The translations under genes were made by a program, and so were the position numbers. 64,000 bases of DNA from Cellvibrio sp. KY-YJ-3 (GTDB lineage Bacteria; Pseudomonadota; Gammaproteobacteria; Pseudomonadales; Cellvibrionaceae): positions 2,990,001 to 3,054,000 of the forward strand of contig NZ_CP031727.1 of NCBI RefSeq assembly GCF_008806955.1, written 5' to 3'. Below are positions 17,160 through 25,811 of the stretch, piece by piece. The first letter of the stretch is position 1. Each line of letters begins with the position of its first letter. Below the pieces are notes generated by a model. It made no database searches and was not told the DNA's origin. It was given only the letters and a program-made list of their open reading frames with translations.

Positions 17160-17663
17160 ATGAAAGCGATCAAATTATTAGCAACAGGTGCATTGCTTCT
17201 AGGTGCTGCCGGTATGGTTGTTCCCAGTATCGCCGCCGACGCCAAACCTTGTGACAGTGGGACTTACCACACTGGGAAAGATGGTCACTATGGCGGAAAG
17301 CATGCCGGTCATTTTGGCCGTATGGAGCGCGCTTTGGATTTAAGTGATGCGCAAAAAGAAACGCTCAAGTCCCAGCGCGAAGCAAATAAAGCGGCCCGTG
17401 CTGCTTTGCATGATCAACTTAAAGAAGCGCGCACAGCTTTGAATACTGCCACTGAGGCAGGCGCAAATGATGCCGAGTTAAATGCGTTGGCAGAAACGCT
17501 GGGACGTTTGCAGGCACAGCAGGCGCTGGCGGGGGCAAAAAATCATCAAGCCTTTTTGGCGGTACTTACCGATGAGCAAAAACAGACCCTCGCTGAAATG
17601 AAGTCCAAGCGTATGGAGCGCAAGGGGAGTCGTAAAAACGACAGCGAGAGTAAAAGTAGCTAA
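17160..17663 (+). CDS. cpxP: Spy/CpxP-family periplasmic chaperone
   Basis: In the Cpx system CpxP binds the sensor domain of CpxA and damps signalling; Spy relatives are periplasmic chaperones. The 167-residue product has a signal peptide (cleavage near IAA-DA), then a helical domain with the two LTxxQ-like motifs characteristic of the family: LSDAQKETL at about residues 60-68 and LTDEQKQTL near 139-147. The tail is basic (RMERKGSRKNDSE). A His/Gly-rich stretch (HYGGKHAGHFG) precedes the first motif and could bind metal. It is divergent from cpxRA, as in Enterobacteriaceae. Confidence 0.88.
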   Translation: MKAIKLLATGALLLGAAGMVVPSIAADAKPCDSGTYHTGKDGHYGGKHAGHFGRMERALDLSDAQKETLKSQREANKAARAALHDQLKEARTALNTATEAGANDAELNALAETLGRLQAQQALAGAKNHQAFLAVLTDEQKQTLAEMKSKRMERKGSRKNDSESKSS

Positions 17664-17696
17664 TTTCTGCACTGCATCCTAAACGCTAGTTCACTG

Positions 17697-17722
17697 ACCC
17701 CGGCTTGCCGGGGTTATTTATT
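17697..17722 (+). terminator. Probable terminator after cpxP
   Basis: ACCCCGG (17697-17703), CTTG, CCGGGGT (17708-17714) followed by a broken T run (TATTTATT). A strong stem with an imperfect T tract. Confidence 0.7.
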
Positions 17723-17851
17723 GTGAGGGGGACGTTAATAGGCTTGCTTGCGCTGCCCAATCTTGGGAAAATCCGCGCCGATTTCTTTGCCTCCGGTGTG
17801 ATTATTCCCCCGGTGTCAGCAACTTCATTTTCCCAGCATTTCGAGGTTATT

Positions 17852-18394
17852 GTGGCCCAGATTGGTCTGTTTTTTGGCAGTGACGAAGGTAATACCGAAC
17901 GCGTTGCCTACCGTATTCAAAAGCGTTTTGGTGAAGATGTAGTTGATGTGCGCGATATCGCTGATGTTACCCAGTTGGATTTTGCCCAATACGACAAAGT
18001 GATTCTTGGTATTCCCACCTGGGATTTCGGTCAAATCCAATCCGACTGGGAAGAGTTTTGGGATGATATTGCTGCCGTAGATTTCTCTGGCAAACAAGTC
18101 GCGCTCTTTGGCTTGGGCGATCAATTTGGCTACGGCGATTACTTTTTGGATGCTATGGGCATGCTGCACGATGTAATTATCCAGAGCGGTCCCGAAATCG
18201 TTGGTCATTGGCCTACCGAAGGCTATGAATTCGAAGCATCCAAAGCGGAAATTCCCGGCGCCGGTATGTTTGTAGGTTTGGCACTCGATGAAGATCAGCA
18301 GGAAAACCTCAGTGCTGATCGACTCAACCGCTGGTGTGCGCAAATCCATGTAGAGTTTGGTTTGGATACCCCGCTGGAAATGCTGCAAGACTAA
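17852..18394 (+). CDS. fldB: Long-chain flavodoxin, FldB-like
   Basis: A cytosolic FMN electron carrier. The 180-residue product starts at GTG 17852 behind CGAGG, which places the FMN phosphate-binding loop GSDEGNTE close to the N-terminus as in all flavodoxins. A longer frame reading upstream has no such support. The second FMN loop is LGIPTWDFGQIQSDWEEFW, and the third ALFGLGDQFGYGDYF. IPTWDFG and MLHD match E. coli FldB better than FldA. It is monocistronic: the cpxP hairpin precedes it and the PhyH gene begins 144 bases later. Confidence 0.92.
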   Translation: MAQIGLFFGSDEGNTERVAYRIQKRFGEDVVDVRDIADVTQLDFAQYDKVILGIPTWDFGQIQSDWEEFWDDIAAVDFSGKQVALFGLGDQFGYGDYFLDAMGMLHDVIIQSGPEIVGHWPTEGYEFEASKAEIPGAGMFVGLALDEDQQENLSADRLNRWCAQIHVEFGLDTPLEMLQD

Positions 18395-18538
18395 ATTTGG
18401 TCGATTCCGCGAGTCCGGCAGATCCATTTTCTATTTTTAGTCGTTACTTCATTTTTAGCCGTTAATAGTTGGGTTACTGTTAACGGCGCTTTTGTTAACT
18501 GCACTTTCCTCACTTTCTTCTACGAGTCATCTATTGTG

Positions 18539-19294
18539 ATGCTGACGTCTGCACAAATGCTTGCTTTCCAGCGCGATGGTTATGTTGTTGTGCCGGCTTT
18601 TTCGAGTCCGGCTCTGTGTGAACAGATTGTGGCTTTCGCCAAAGACGAGCTTGCCAAGCAAGCAATACCCATCGAGTTTGAGGCGGATACTCGTTACCCG
18701 GGAGCACCTGAATCACGCACAGCCGAAGGAGGGGCAACGGCGCGTCGCTTGTTGATGGCCACCGAGCGCAGCCCGCAATTGTTAGCGTGGGCGACGGGTG
18801 AGCCGCTGAAAAGCCTGTTGATTCAATTGCTCGGGGAGGGCGTAACCCTGTCCCAAGCCCATCACAATTGCATCATGACCAAACAGCCAGCATTTTCGAG
18901 CACAACTGGTTGGCATCGCGATAGTCGTTACTGGCATTTTGCGCGCCCTGAGTTGGTGTCAGCTTGGTTGGCGCTGGGCAATGAACAGCCCGAAAACGGT
19001 TGTCTTTGGGTGATTCCCGGTTCACATCGGGTTGTTATCGATGTTAATCAGCTGGATCAATACCAGTTTCTCCGCACTGATTTAGCCGTGAACGAAGGAC
19101 TGTTGAGCGCAGCCTTACCCGTACCCTTGGTGCAGGGCGATTTGTTGCTCTTCCACAGTAATTTATTTCATGCGGCTGGTCGCAACACGACTGGCATGAC
19201 CAAGTTCTCCATGGTCTTTACTTACCGCTCTGCCGACAACCCGCCAAAAGCAGGCACTCGTTCCGCGCTGAAGCCAGAAATCCCCCTGGCGTAA
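18539..19294 (+). CDS. Phytanoyl-CoA dioxygenase (PhyH) family Fe(II)/2-oxoglutarate oxygenase
   Basis: PhyH-family enzymes hydroxylate small molecules using Fe(II), oxygen and 2-oxoglutarate. The 251-residue protein carries the facial triad: His126 and Asp128 in GWHRDSR, and His211 in LFHAAGRN. It has the supporting segments WLALGNEQPENGCLWVIPGSH and LVQGDLLLFHS. The N-terminus (FQRDGYVVVPAFSS) is typical of the family. ATG 18539 is preferred to the GTG one codon upstream. No neighbouring pathway gene identifies the substrate. Confidence 0.9.
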   Translation: MLTSAQMLAFQRDGYVVVPAFSSPALCEQIVAFAKDELAKQAIPIEFEADTRYPGAPESRTAEGGATARRLLMATERSPQLLAWATGEPLKSLLIQLLGEGVTLSQAHHNCIMTKQPAFSSTTGWHRDSRYWHFARPELVSAWLALGNEQPENGCLWVIPGSHRVVIDVNQLDQYQFLRTDLAVNEGLLSAALPVPLVQGDLLLFHSNLFHAAGRNTTGMTKFSMVFTYRSADNPPKAGTRSALKPEIPLA

Positions 19295-19545
19295 CTCTTT
19301 TTCATACCACCAACATTCATCACCAGTTGTGATTTCTTGATCGCAGCGATATGTAATTTATCGTCAAGCTGGCTTCACCGTGTGATCGCTAGAGCTTCAA
19401 GAAAAGTAAATTATTCCCATTTAAGAAACTTCAGTGTTAAAACCTCAATCGAAACCTAGCGGGTTTAAGTTGCTCTATTCGTTACTGAGCTGGATGAAGG
19501 GGCATCGGGTAATAATAAAGAGGGTGATAATGAACCAGGTGATAC

Positions 19546-21693
19546 ATGAATAGCTTTTTGTGGCGGTTAGCGCATTGTCTGCTGCTGATGGTTTTTACGA
19601 ATGCAGCGCATGCACAGTCTGATCGCGCTGCTACCGAGCAAGTGGCGGCGCAATTGGTGGCTTCGGTGGCAGCAGTGCAACCGGGAAGCGATTTTTATCT
19701 TGGCCTCAACCAACAAATTATTCCTCACTGGCATACCTATTGGGTGAACCCGGGCGATTCAGGTAATGCCACTACTATCGAATGGTCTTTACCTGAAGGC
19801 GCTACAGCGGGCGATATCCTTTGGCCTTCACCAAGCCGCTTTTCGTTAGGTCCCGTCACCAATTACGGCTACGAATCCAACGTCACTTTACTTACCAAAA
19901 TAACGGCGCCTGCGAATTTGCAACCGGGTGATACTTTTACCGCTGCCGCGGTAGTGGATTGGTTGGTCTGTGAAGAGGAATGTATTCCCCAGCAAGTGGA
20001 GCTTTCGCTCACGCTGCCAGTTGTTGGCGATTCAGCGTCAGTCGGGCAGGGCAGTCCTTACATTGAACAGGCGCTGACGCAATTGCCGGTTGCCAGCCCT
20101 TACACGCTTACTACGACACAAACCCCCGCTAATACGACCACGGGGCGTGCGCAGCTCAGCCTGACGCTCGCATTGCCCGCCGCACAAATTTCTCAGGTAA
20201 AAGAGCTTTGGTTTTATCCCTACGATTGGGGGCGAATTCAACAAAGCAGCCCGCAGTTAATGAAGGCTACAGCGCAAGGTCTAGAACTAACCATTGAAAC
20301 AGGTGAGGCACCGTTGACGGCAGGCCAGTCCTTGAAGGGCGTTCTCGTTATTAAAGAGCGGGATTCTCTGAGTGAATCAGAACCGTCGTTAATAACTCGC
20401 GGTCTTGAGGTTGATGTCCCGCTAACCATCGCGAGTACCAATACGCCTGCTACCGCAGAAGTGTCGGGTGTGATTAATGCGCTACTGTTGGCTCTGATCG
20501 GTGGGGTGATTCTCAACCTAATGCCCTGTGTATTTCCCGTGTTATCGATAAAAGCGCTGTCACTGATTAGTCACGCCAACCAATCGCCTACGCAGATACG
20601 TTTACACGGTGTCGCTTACACTCTGGGCGTTTTGGCAAGTTTTGCACTGTTGGCGTTGATACTCATTTTATTAAAAGCGGGTGGTGCGCAAATTGGTTGG
20701 GGTTTTCAGTTTCAATCGCCGTTATTTGTAGTCGCGGTTGCCTATTTGATGTTTGCGGTGGGTTTGAGTTTGTCAGGTGTTTTTTATATCGGCGGTTCGG
20801 CGGTGGGTGTGGGCTCTTCGCTGGCAGAAAAGCCCGGTTACGGCGGTAGCTTTTTTACCGGTGTATTGGCGACGATTGTTGCAACACCCTGTACTGCACC
20901 GTTTATGGCGGCAGCACTGGGTTATGCCTTGGCGCAACCCGCGTTAATCATCATGGCAGTATTTTTAAGTTTGGGGTTGGGTTTGGCCTTGCCCTATTTA
21001 TTGCTCACCTGTTGGCCCAGATTACAGCGCTGGTTGCCGCGCCCCGGTGCCTGGATGGAGCGCATGAAACAGCTGCTGGCATTTCCCATGTATGCCGCTG
21101 CGATTTGGCTGGTGTGGGTGCTGGTGCAACAAGCGGGAATTAATTCGCTCATCATTGCATTGGGGGGGATGTTGCTCATCGCACTTGCAGCATGGATTTA
21201 CAACGGCACTCGCTATGCCTCCACCCGCTGGAATTATGTGGGTAGTTTTGGAGCGTTGGTATTAATTGCGAGTGTAGTGGCAATCACTGTTGTGAGTATC
21301 AATACCTCGCGCGCGCAAGCGACTGCAGAAAATGCCCCCTCAACCCAACACTGGGAGGCATTTAGTGAAGCCCGGTTAAATGCATTGCTCGCCGAGGGCA
21401 AACCTGTCTTTGTTAATTTCACCGCTGCCTGGTGCATTAGTTGTTTGGTTAACGAAAGAGTCGCGCTGAGTGATGCAAATGTCATTGCTGCATTTGCGCG
21501 TGGTGACATTACTTATTTGAAAGGCGACTGGACTAATCGCGATCCGGAAATTACGGCATTTCTAAAACGATTTAATCGCAGCGGTGTTCCGCTTTATCTT
21601 TTTTATCCAGCTGCCGCGTCAACGCCGCAAGTATTGCCGCAAATATTAACGCCGGACATGGTGGTTAATGTGTTGGAAAAAACAGATTTTTAA
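19546..21693 (+). CDS. DsbD/ScsB-like transmembrane thiol:disulfide reductase
   Basis: Such proteins carry electrons from cytosolic thioredoxin across the inner membrane to periplasmic thiol proteins. In 715 residues it has a signal peptide (cleavage near AHA-QS), a large periplasmic N-terminal domain (about 25-295) with a Cys pair in WLVCEEECIP, and a CcdA-like membrane domain of about eight helices (305-590). The redox cysteines of the membrane domain lie in NLMPCVFPVLSIK and ATPCTAPFM. A C-terminal thioredoxin domain has AAWCISCLVNE. The N-terminal domain is longer than classical DsbD and closer to ScsB. A seven-codon frame (19530-19553) with a strong GAGGG site overlaps the start. The next gene, a periplasmic redoxin, is a likely electron acceptor. 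Confidence 0.88.
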   Translation: MNSFLWRLAHCLLLMVFTNAAHAQSDRAATEQVAAQLVASVAAVQPGSDFYLGLNQQIIPHWHTYWVNPGDSGNATTIEWSLPEGATAGDILWPSPSRFSLGPVTNYGYESNVTLLTKITAPANLQPGDTFTAAAVVDWLVCEEECIPQQVELSLTLPVVGDSASVGQGSPYIEQALTQLPVASPYTLTTTQTPANTTTGRAQLSLTLALPAAQISQVKELWFYPYDWGRIQQSSPQLMKATAQGLELTIETGEAPLTAGQSLKGVLVIKERDSLSESEPSLITRGLEVDVPLTIASTNTPATAEVSGVINALLLALIGGVILNLMPCVFPVLSIKALSLISHANQSPTQIRLHGVAYTLGVLASFALLALILILLKAGGAQIGWGFQFQSPLFVVAVAYLMFAVGLSLSGVFYIGGSAVGVGSSLAEKPGYGGSFFTGVLATIVATPCTAPFMAAALGYALAQPALIIMAVFLSLGLGLALPYLLLTCWPRLQRWLPRPGAWMERMKQLLAFPMYAAAIWLVWVLVQQAGINSLIIALGGMLLIALAAWIYNGTRYASTRWNYVGSFGALVLIASVVAITVVSINTSRAQATAENAPSTQHWEAFSEARLNALLAEGKPVFVNFTAAWCISCLVNERVALSDANVIAAFARGDITYLKGDWTNRDPEITAFLKRFNRSGVPLYLFYPAAASTPQVLPQILTPDMVVNVLEKTDF

Positions 21694-21783
21694 AACTGTA
21701 AAAACGAGTGTGAGTTAGTTATTGCTAAGTAGTTGATTGCAAATGTTGGTAAGTAAATTAACTGAAATTAATAGGAGTTTTTT

Positions 21784-22422
21784 ATGTTAACTATTCAAAG
21801 TGCAAAAACATTACTGACAAAAATGGTAGCGGCCAGTGTATTGTTTACTGTGGCGGCGGTGCCAGTCTGGGCGGAAGCTATTATCGATAAACCGGCACCG
21901 GCTTTTTCTGGCGCCGCCGCCGATGGTTCAACCATTAATCTTGCGGATTTAAAAGGCAAAACTGTGGTGCTGGAGTGGACCAATAACGAATGCCCCTATG
22001 TGAAAAAACACTATGATTTAAGTGGCAATATCCCGGCCTTACAAAAGGCGGCGACTGCAGATGGCGTTGTGTGGTTGCAAATTATTTCTTCTGCACCGGG
22101 CAAACAAGGCCATGTGGATGCAGCAACTGCGTTGAGTTTAAATGAGCAGCGTGGCGCGGTGCCGAGCAATGTAATTTTTGATGCCGATGGCACTATCGGC
22201 AAACTCTATAACGCGCAGACTACACCCCATATGTTTGTGATTGATGCGGAGGGCACACTGGTTTACAAAGGTGGAATCGACAGCATCAAATCCAATAAAG
22301 CGGAAGATATTCCCAAAGCTGTACCCTATGTGAAAGAAGCATTGGAAGCGGTAAAAGCGGGCAGCAAAGTACCTAATCCTAGCACTGCACCTTATGGTTG
22401 CTCTATTAAATACGCGAGTTAA
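21784..22422 (+). CDS. Periplasmic redoxin / AhpC-TSA-like thioredoxin-fold protein
   Basis: A secreted thioredoxin-fold protein of 212 residues with a signal peptide (cleavage near VWA-EA). The expected CxxC is replaced by a single cysteine, Cys70, in TNNECPYVKKHY. A second cysteine, Cys206, lies near the C-terminus in PYGCSIKY. The cis-proline loop TTPHMFVID is intact. This pattern suits a peroxiredoxin-like or mono-thiol redox enzyme rather than a dithiol oxidoreductase. It starts 90 bases after the DsbD/ScsB-like gene, behind AGGAG (21773-21777), so it is probably co-expressed and reduced by that protein. Substrate unknown. Confidence 0.85.
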   Translation: MLTIQSAKTLLTKMVAASVLFTVAAVPVWAEAIIDKPAPAFSGAAADGSTINLADLKGKTVVLEWTNNECPYVKKHYDLSGNIPALQKAATADGVVWLQIISSAPGKQGHVDAATALSLNEQRGAVPSNVIFDADGTIGKLYNAQTTPHMFVIDAEGTLVYKGGIDSIKSNKAEDIPKAVPYVKEALEAVKAGSKVPNPSTAPYGCSIKYAS

Positions 22423-22698
22423 TTCGTTCAGGTTTGTATAAAACCTTTTCTCTGCTACTCACTAGGGTCTTATTTCCCTAATGAGTAGCAGAGTATTTCT
22501 ACCCAGCCCGTTTCAGGGTTATTCCTTGCCCCTCAATACTTCTCTGCTATCCTTTCCAATAACTGTGACATAAGTCATGGTTTGGCGATTTTTTGCGCAA
22601 GTTTTCCCGCTGGCTTGCAGGCGTTGTAAATGGATCAACTTGATCCCTTGGGGTTTACTGCGCTGTTTAAAATTTATACTTATCTAAGGAATATCCTA

Positions 22699-23850
22699 AT
22701 GAAAAAAACGCTCTTGAGTATTGCATTGGTAAGCGCTTCATTGCCTTCAATTGCAGGTGAATTCCACGGCAGCTTTTCAGGTATGTCTGGTGCTGCCTAT
22801 GCAACCGGTAACTACTCGGAAGGCGTATTGCTGAATCCAAGTTTGGGCGCCTCTTATAATCCAGAGAAGGATGATTTCGCGCTGTTGTTCAGCGTCGGAG
22901 CCTTAGGTTCAGATAAAGATGATTTGATTGATCAGGCTGATGAATTGGTTGATGTCATTGATAATCTGCAAAACGTCAGTGAATTAAGTGAGGCGCAAGC
23001 CGAAGATTTAAAGCGTCGCTTGGAAGACATTGATGGTGATTCTGCTCGTGTAGCGGCAGGTGCAAACTTGGTGGTGTCAATTCCCAATGAGCTGGTGTCC
23101 TTGGCATTTATTGTTAATGCGCGTGGTTATGTGTCGCTTGCTCCAGATGTGTCAGACGCCGACTTGGATTTGATTGATCGCTATTTGGAACAAAATCTTA
23201 ATCCCTCTGATCTTGATGCTGAATTGGAATCAGAGATCACGGGGCATGGTGCCATTGTGACCGATATAGGTGTTTCTTTTTCGAAAGCATTTTCTCTAGC
23301 TAATGGCAATCACTTATTAGTTGGATTCAAACCGAAAAAAGTTGAAGTAGAAAGTATTATTTACACTTCGAATGTAGCCGACTTCGATGAAGACGATTTT
23401 GATGCTGACGATTACACGCTTAAAGAAGACGCAATGAATTATGACCTTGGCTTGACCTATATGGCTGGCAAGATGCGTTACGGTTTGGTAGTTAATAATT
23501 TGCAAGACAAAACTTACAAAACCATTGACCCGGAAGAAACTATTTCCATTGAGCGTCAAATGACCGGTGCTGTGGGTTATGTGAATGGAAACTTCAAAGC
23601 AGAAGTAGCGGCAGATTTAAACTCGGTACCGGCAATTGGTTTGGGTGGCGAGGTGCAGTTGATGCGTGTTGGCCTTGAATACAGTGCGTGGGATTGGTTA
23701 CGTTTGCGCACTGGTATTGAGCAGGATTCCAAAAACACGTTGGATGATACTTATTCATTTGGTGTAGGTGTAGGCGCACTTAACCTGGCTTATATTACCG
23801 GCTCGGAAGAAACTGAAGGTGCTGCGTTAAGTTTGGGTTTGCGTTTCTAA
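22699..23850 (+). CDS. traF: TraF-like outer-membrane protein (conjugal-transfer TraF family)
   Basis: The 383-residue protein has a signal peptide (cleavage near SIA-GE) and an alternating hydrophobic pattern typical of an outer-membrane beta-barrel, ending in phenylalanine (ALSLGLRF), the usual barrel terminus. The stretch FHGSFSGMSGAAYATGNYSEGVLLNPSL resembles the TraF_2 family (split here: FHGSFSGMSGAAYATGNY then SEGVLLNPSL). An acidic insert (FDEDDFDADDY) lies near residue 240. Despite the family name, nothing nearby concerns conjugation. ATG 22699 with TAAGGA (22685-22690) is chosen over a longer frame. Function unknown; the family assignment rests on motif memory. Confidence 0.65.
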   Translation: MKKTLLSIALVSASLPSIAGEFHGSFSGMSGAAYATGNYSEGVLLNPSLGASYNPEKDDFALLFSVGALGSDKDDLIDQADELVDVIDNLQNVSELSEAQAEDLKRRLEDIDGDSARVAAGANLVVSIPNELVSLAFIVNARGYVSLAPDVSDADLDLIDRYLEQNLNPSDLDAELESEITGHGAIVTDIGVSFSKAFSLANGNHLLVGFKPKKVEVESIIYTSNVADFDEDDFDADDYTLKEDAMNYDLGLTYMAGKMRYGLVVNNLQDKTYKTIDPEETISIERQMTGAVGYVNGNFKAEVAADLNSVPAIGLGGEVQLMRVGLEYSAWDWLRLRTGIEQDSKNTLDDTYSFGVGVGALNLAYITGSEETEGAALSLGLRF

Positions 23851-23872
23851 TTTTCTTGGTGCAATAAAAAAT

Positions 23873-23904
23873 CCCCGGCAAGATTGCTTGTCGGGGTTTT
23901 TTTT
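23873..23904. terminator. Bidirectional terminator between the TraF-like gene and cmoB
   Basis: CCCCGGCAAG (23873-23882), ATTG, CTTGTCGGGG (23887-23896), then eight T; an A run precedes the stem, so it can also end the converging cmoB transcript. Confidence 0.92.
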
Positions 23905-24880
23905 AGGCTTCTGCAACAAACACTGCTCTGATGGGCGCCGGGTGGCCTTCAACCGTTAGTGCGGAATTGTCAGGGTGCAAAAATTCGGGCAGTGAGTGAA
24001 AGCGCATCCATTCCGTTGCGCGCTGTTCTTCGGTGGTGGTGGGGCAAATATCTACCACGCGCGGGTTGTGGTAACCCATTTTGCGCAACCAGGAAAGCAT
24101 GGTGTCGCAGCTTGGTAAAAACCATACATTATTCATCATGCCGTAACGGCCTTCCGGCACCAGTACATCCCCCAAGCCACCTTCAATGACCAAGGTTTCC
24201 AGCACCAGTTGTCCGCCTGGGCGCAGGGTATTTTTTAATTCCAATAAGTGATCCATTGGCGAGCGGCGATGATAAAAAACGCCCATGGAAAACACCGTAT
24301 CAAACGCGTGCAATTTTTCCGGTAGTTCTTCAATTCCCAGTGGCAATACATCAACCGGATGATGAGCACCGGCAAAATGTTTGATCATATGAAATTGCAC
24401 AATAAAGCGTGGTGATGGGTCTATGCCGATTACCCGCTTTGCGCCCGCACCCAGCATGCGCCAGCAGTGATAACCATTGCCACAACCTACGTCGAGAATC
24501 AGGCGATCTTTGAGCGGTGCCAAATGCGGTAATACGCGATCCCATTTCCAATCGGAGCGCCATTCGGTATCGATATGGATATCGTGTACAAAGTAAGGGC
24601 CTTTGCGCCAGGGAATTAATTCCTGCAAAACTGATTTAATCGTTGCACGCGTGGTTTCGTCACAATCATCGCTCGCACCAATGCGCACCGCATCCATTAA
24701 TTCAATGTGCTCGCTGGGTACGGTGGGTAATTTAGTCAATGAGGCTTTCCAGCCAGCCAAATCACCGTAGCGTTTTTCACTGAGACCGGCGGCAATTTGC
24801 TCCGGTAGTATTTTGGCCCAATCAGCGAGCGCGGTATCTTCCAGTGCGTGAAGTAAATAGTCGTAATTAATCTGGGTCAC
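23903..24880 (-). CDS. cmoB: tRNA U34 carboxymethyltransferase
   Basis: CmoB uses carboxy-S-adenosylmethionine to convert 5-hydroxyuridine 34 into 5-oxyacetyluridine in tRNAs, expanding wobble decoding. The 325-residue chain contains GPYFVHDIHIDTEWRSDWKW near 95-115, the Rossmann loop LILDVGCGNGYHCWRMLG, and MGVFYHRRSPMDHL. Length matches E. coli CmoB (323). It follows cmoA by 14 bases on the same strand; CmoA makes its cofactor, so the pair forms a complete module. Confidence 0.97.
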   Translation of the reverse strand: MTQINYDYLLHALEDTALADWAKILPEQIAAGLSEKRYGDLAGWKASLTKLPTVPSEHIELMDAVRIGASDDCDETTRATIKSVLQELIPWRKGPYFVHDIHIDTEWRSDWKWDRVLPHLAPLKDRLILDVGCGNGYHCWRMLGAGAKRVIGIDPSPRFIVQFHMIKHFAGAHHPVDVLPLGIEELPEKLHAFDTVFSMGVFYHRRSPMDHLLELKNTLRPGGQLVLETLVIEGGLGDVLVPEGRYGMMNNVWFLPSCDTMLSWLRKMGYHNPRVVDICPTTTEEQRATEWMRFHSLPEFLHPDNSALTVEGHPAPIRAVFVAEA

Positions 24881-24894
24881 TACAAAGCCTTGAG

Positions 24895-25650
24895 TTATTT
24901 AATCGCAATCAGCGACGCAAAATTAAAACATTGAAACCAAACATCCACACTGGAAAATCCCGCCGAGCGCAAACGCTGACGATGTGCATCCAGTGTTTCC
25001 GGAATTAAATAATTTTCAATCGCCGCACGTTTTTGCGCAATTTCCAAATCGCTATAACCGTTGGCACGTTTGAAATTATGGTGTAGTTCAGTCATCAGTT
25101 GTTGATGCGGTTCATCATCAAATGCGACTTTTTCCGAGAGGATTAATACGCCGCCCGGGTTTAGCCCGGAACAAATTGCGCTGAGGGTCTGCAATCGCTC
25201 TTCCACCGCAATAAATTGCAACGTGAAATTCAGTACTGCCATGGAGGCGTTGGTGATTTTTACATCGCCAATTGAAGCTTCAATCAACTCTACGGGTACT
25301 TCGCCACTATCAGCCGCAATTACCTGTTGGCAGCGCGCAATCATTGCGGCTGAATTATCAACGCCAATAATTTTGCAATTAGCCGCTTGAATGCGATGGC
25401 GCATGGCGAGGGTGGCCGCACCTAAGGAGCAGCCCAGATCGTAGCAATGGCTATCGGCTTGTGCGTAGCGTTCAGCGAGATTGCCAATCATGTTAATGAT
25501 GGTGGCGTAACCGGGAACCGAACGTTTGATCATGTCGGGAAAGACATCCACTACGCGCTCATCAAATGCAAAACGGCTGACTTCGGCCAGCGGGTTGGCG
25601 TAAATCGTATCTGGATTGGTCTTGGGCGAGTGGTCGCTGTTGTGTGTCAT
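24895..25650 (-). CDS. cmoA: Carboxy-S-adenosylmethionine synthase
   Basis: CmoA converts SAM and prephenate into carboxy-SAM, the donor used by CmoB. The 251-residue methyltransferase-fold protein shows [20 protein letters not shown], the SAM loop [26 protein letters not shown] and LNFTLQFIA. The ATG at 25650 is chosen; the longer frame adds 25 residues including a cysteine-containing segment not seen in the family. A strong ribosome-binding site is not obvious. It is divergent from the EAL-CBS-GGDEF gene across about 160 bases. Confidence 0.96.
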   Translation of the reverse strand: MTHNSDHSPKTNPDTIYANPLAEVSRFAFDERVVDVFPDMIKRSVPGYATIINMIGNLAERYAQADSHCYDLGCSLGAATLAMRHRIQAANCKIIGVDNSAAMIARCQQVIAADSGEVPVELIEASIGDVKITNASMAVLNFTLQFIAVEERLQTLSAICSGLNPGGVLILSEKVAFDDEPHQQLMTELHHNFKRANGYSDLEIAQKRAAIENYLIPETLDAHRQRLRSAGFSSVDVWFQCFNFASLIAIK

Positions 25651-25811
25651 ATCAACTGCTTGACGAAGAAATGGGCAGGTTGCTGCCGGGGCGGGCATTG
25701 TAGCGCTCAACGTCGGGGACAACAAATTTGACGATTCATAAAACTGTCATCTTTTGGCGCGATTATTCTGGTTAGTACCCCTACCTTCGTCCGCTGTAAA
25801 GTTGTCGCCCT

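Noticed and set aside
22630-22699. Longer N-terminus for the TraF-like protein
   Set aside because: The extra 23 residues precede a clear signal peptide that has its own TAAGGA site at the ATG 22699.
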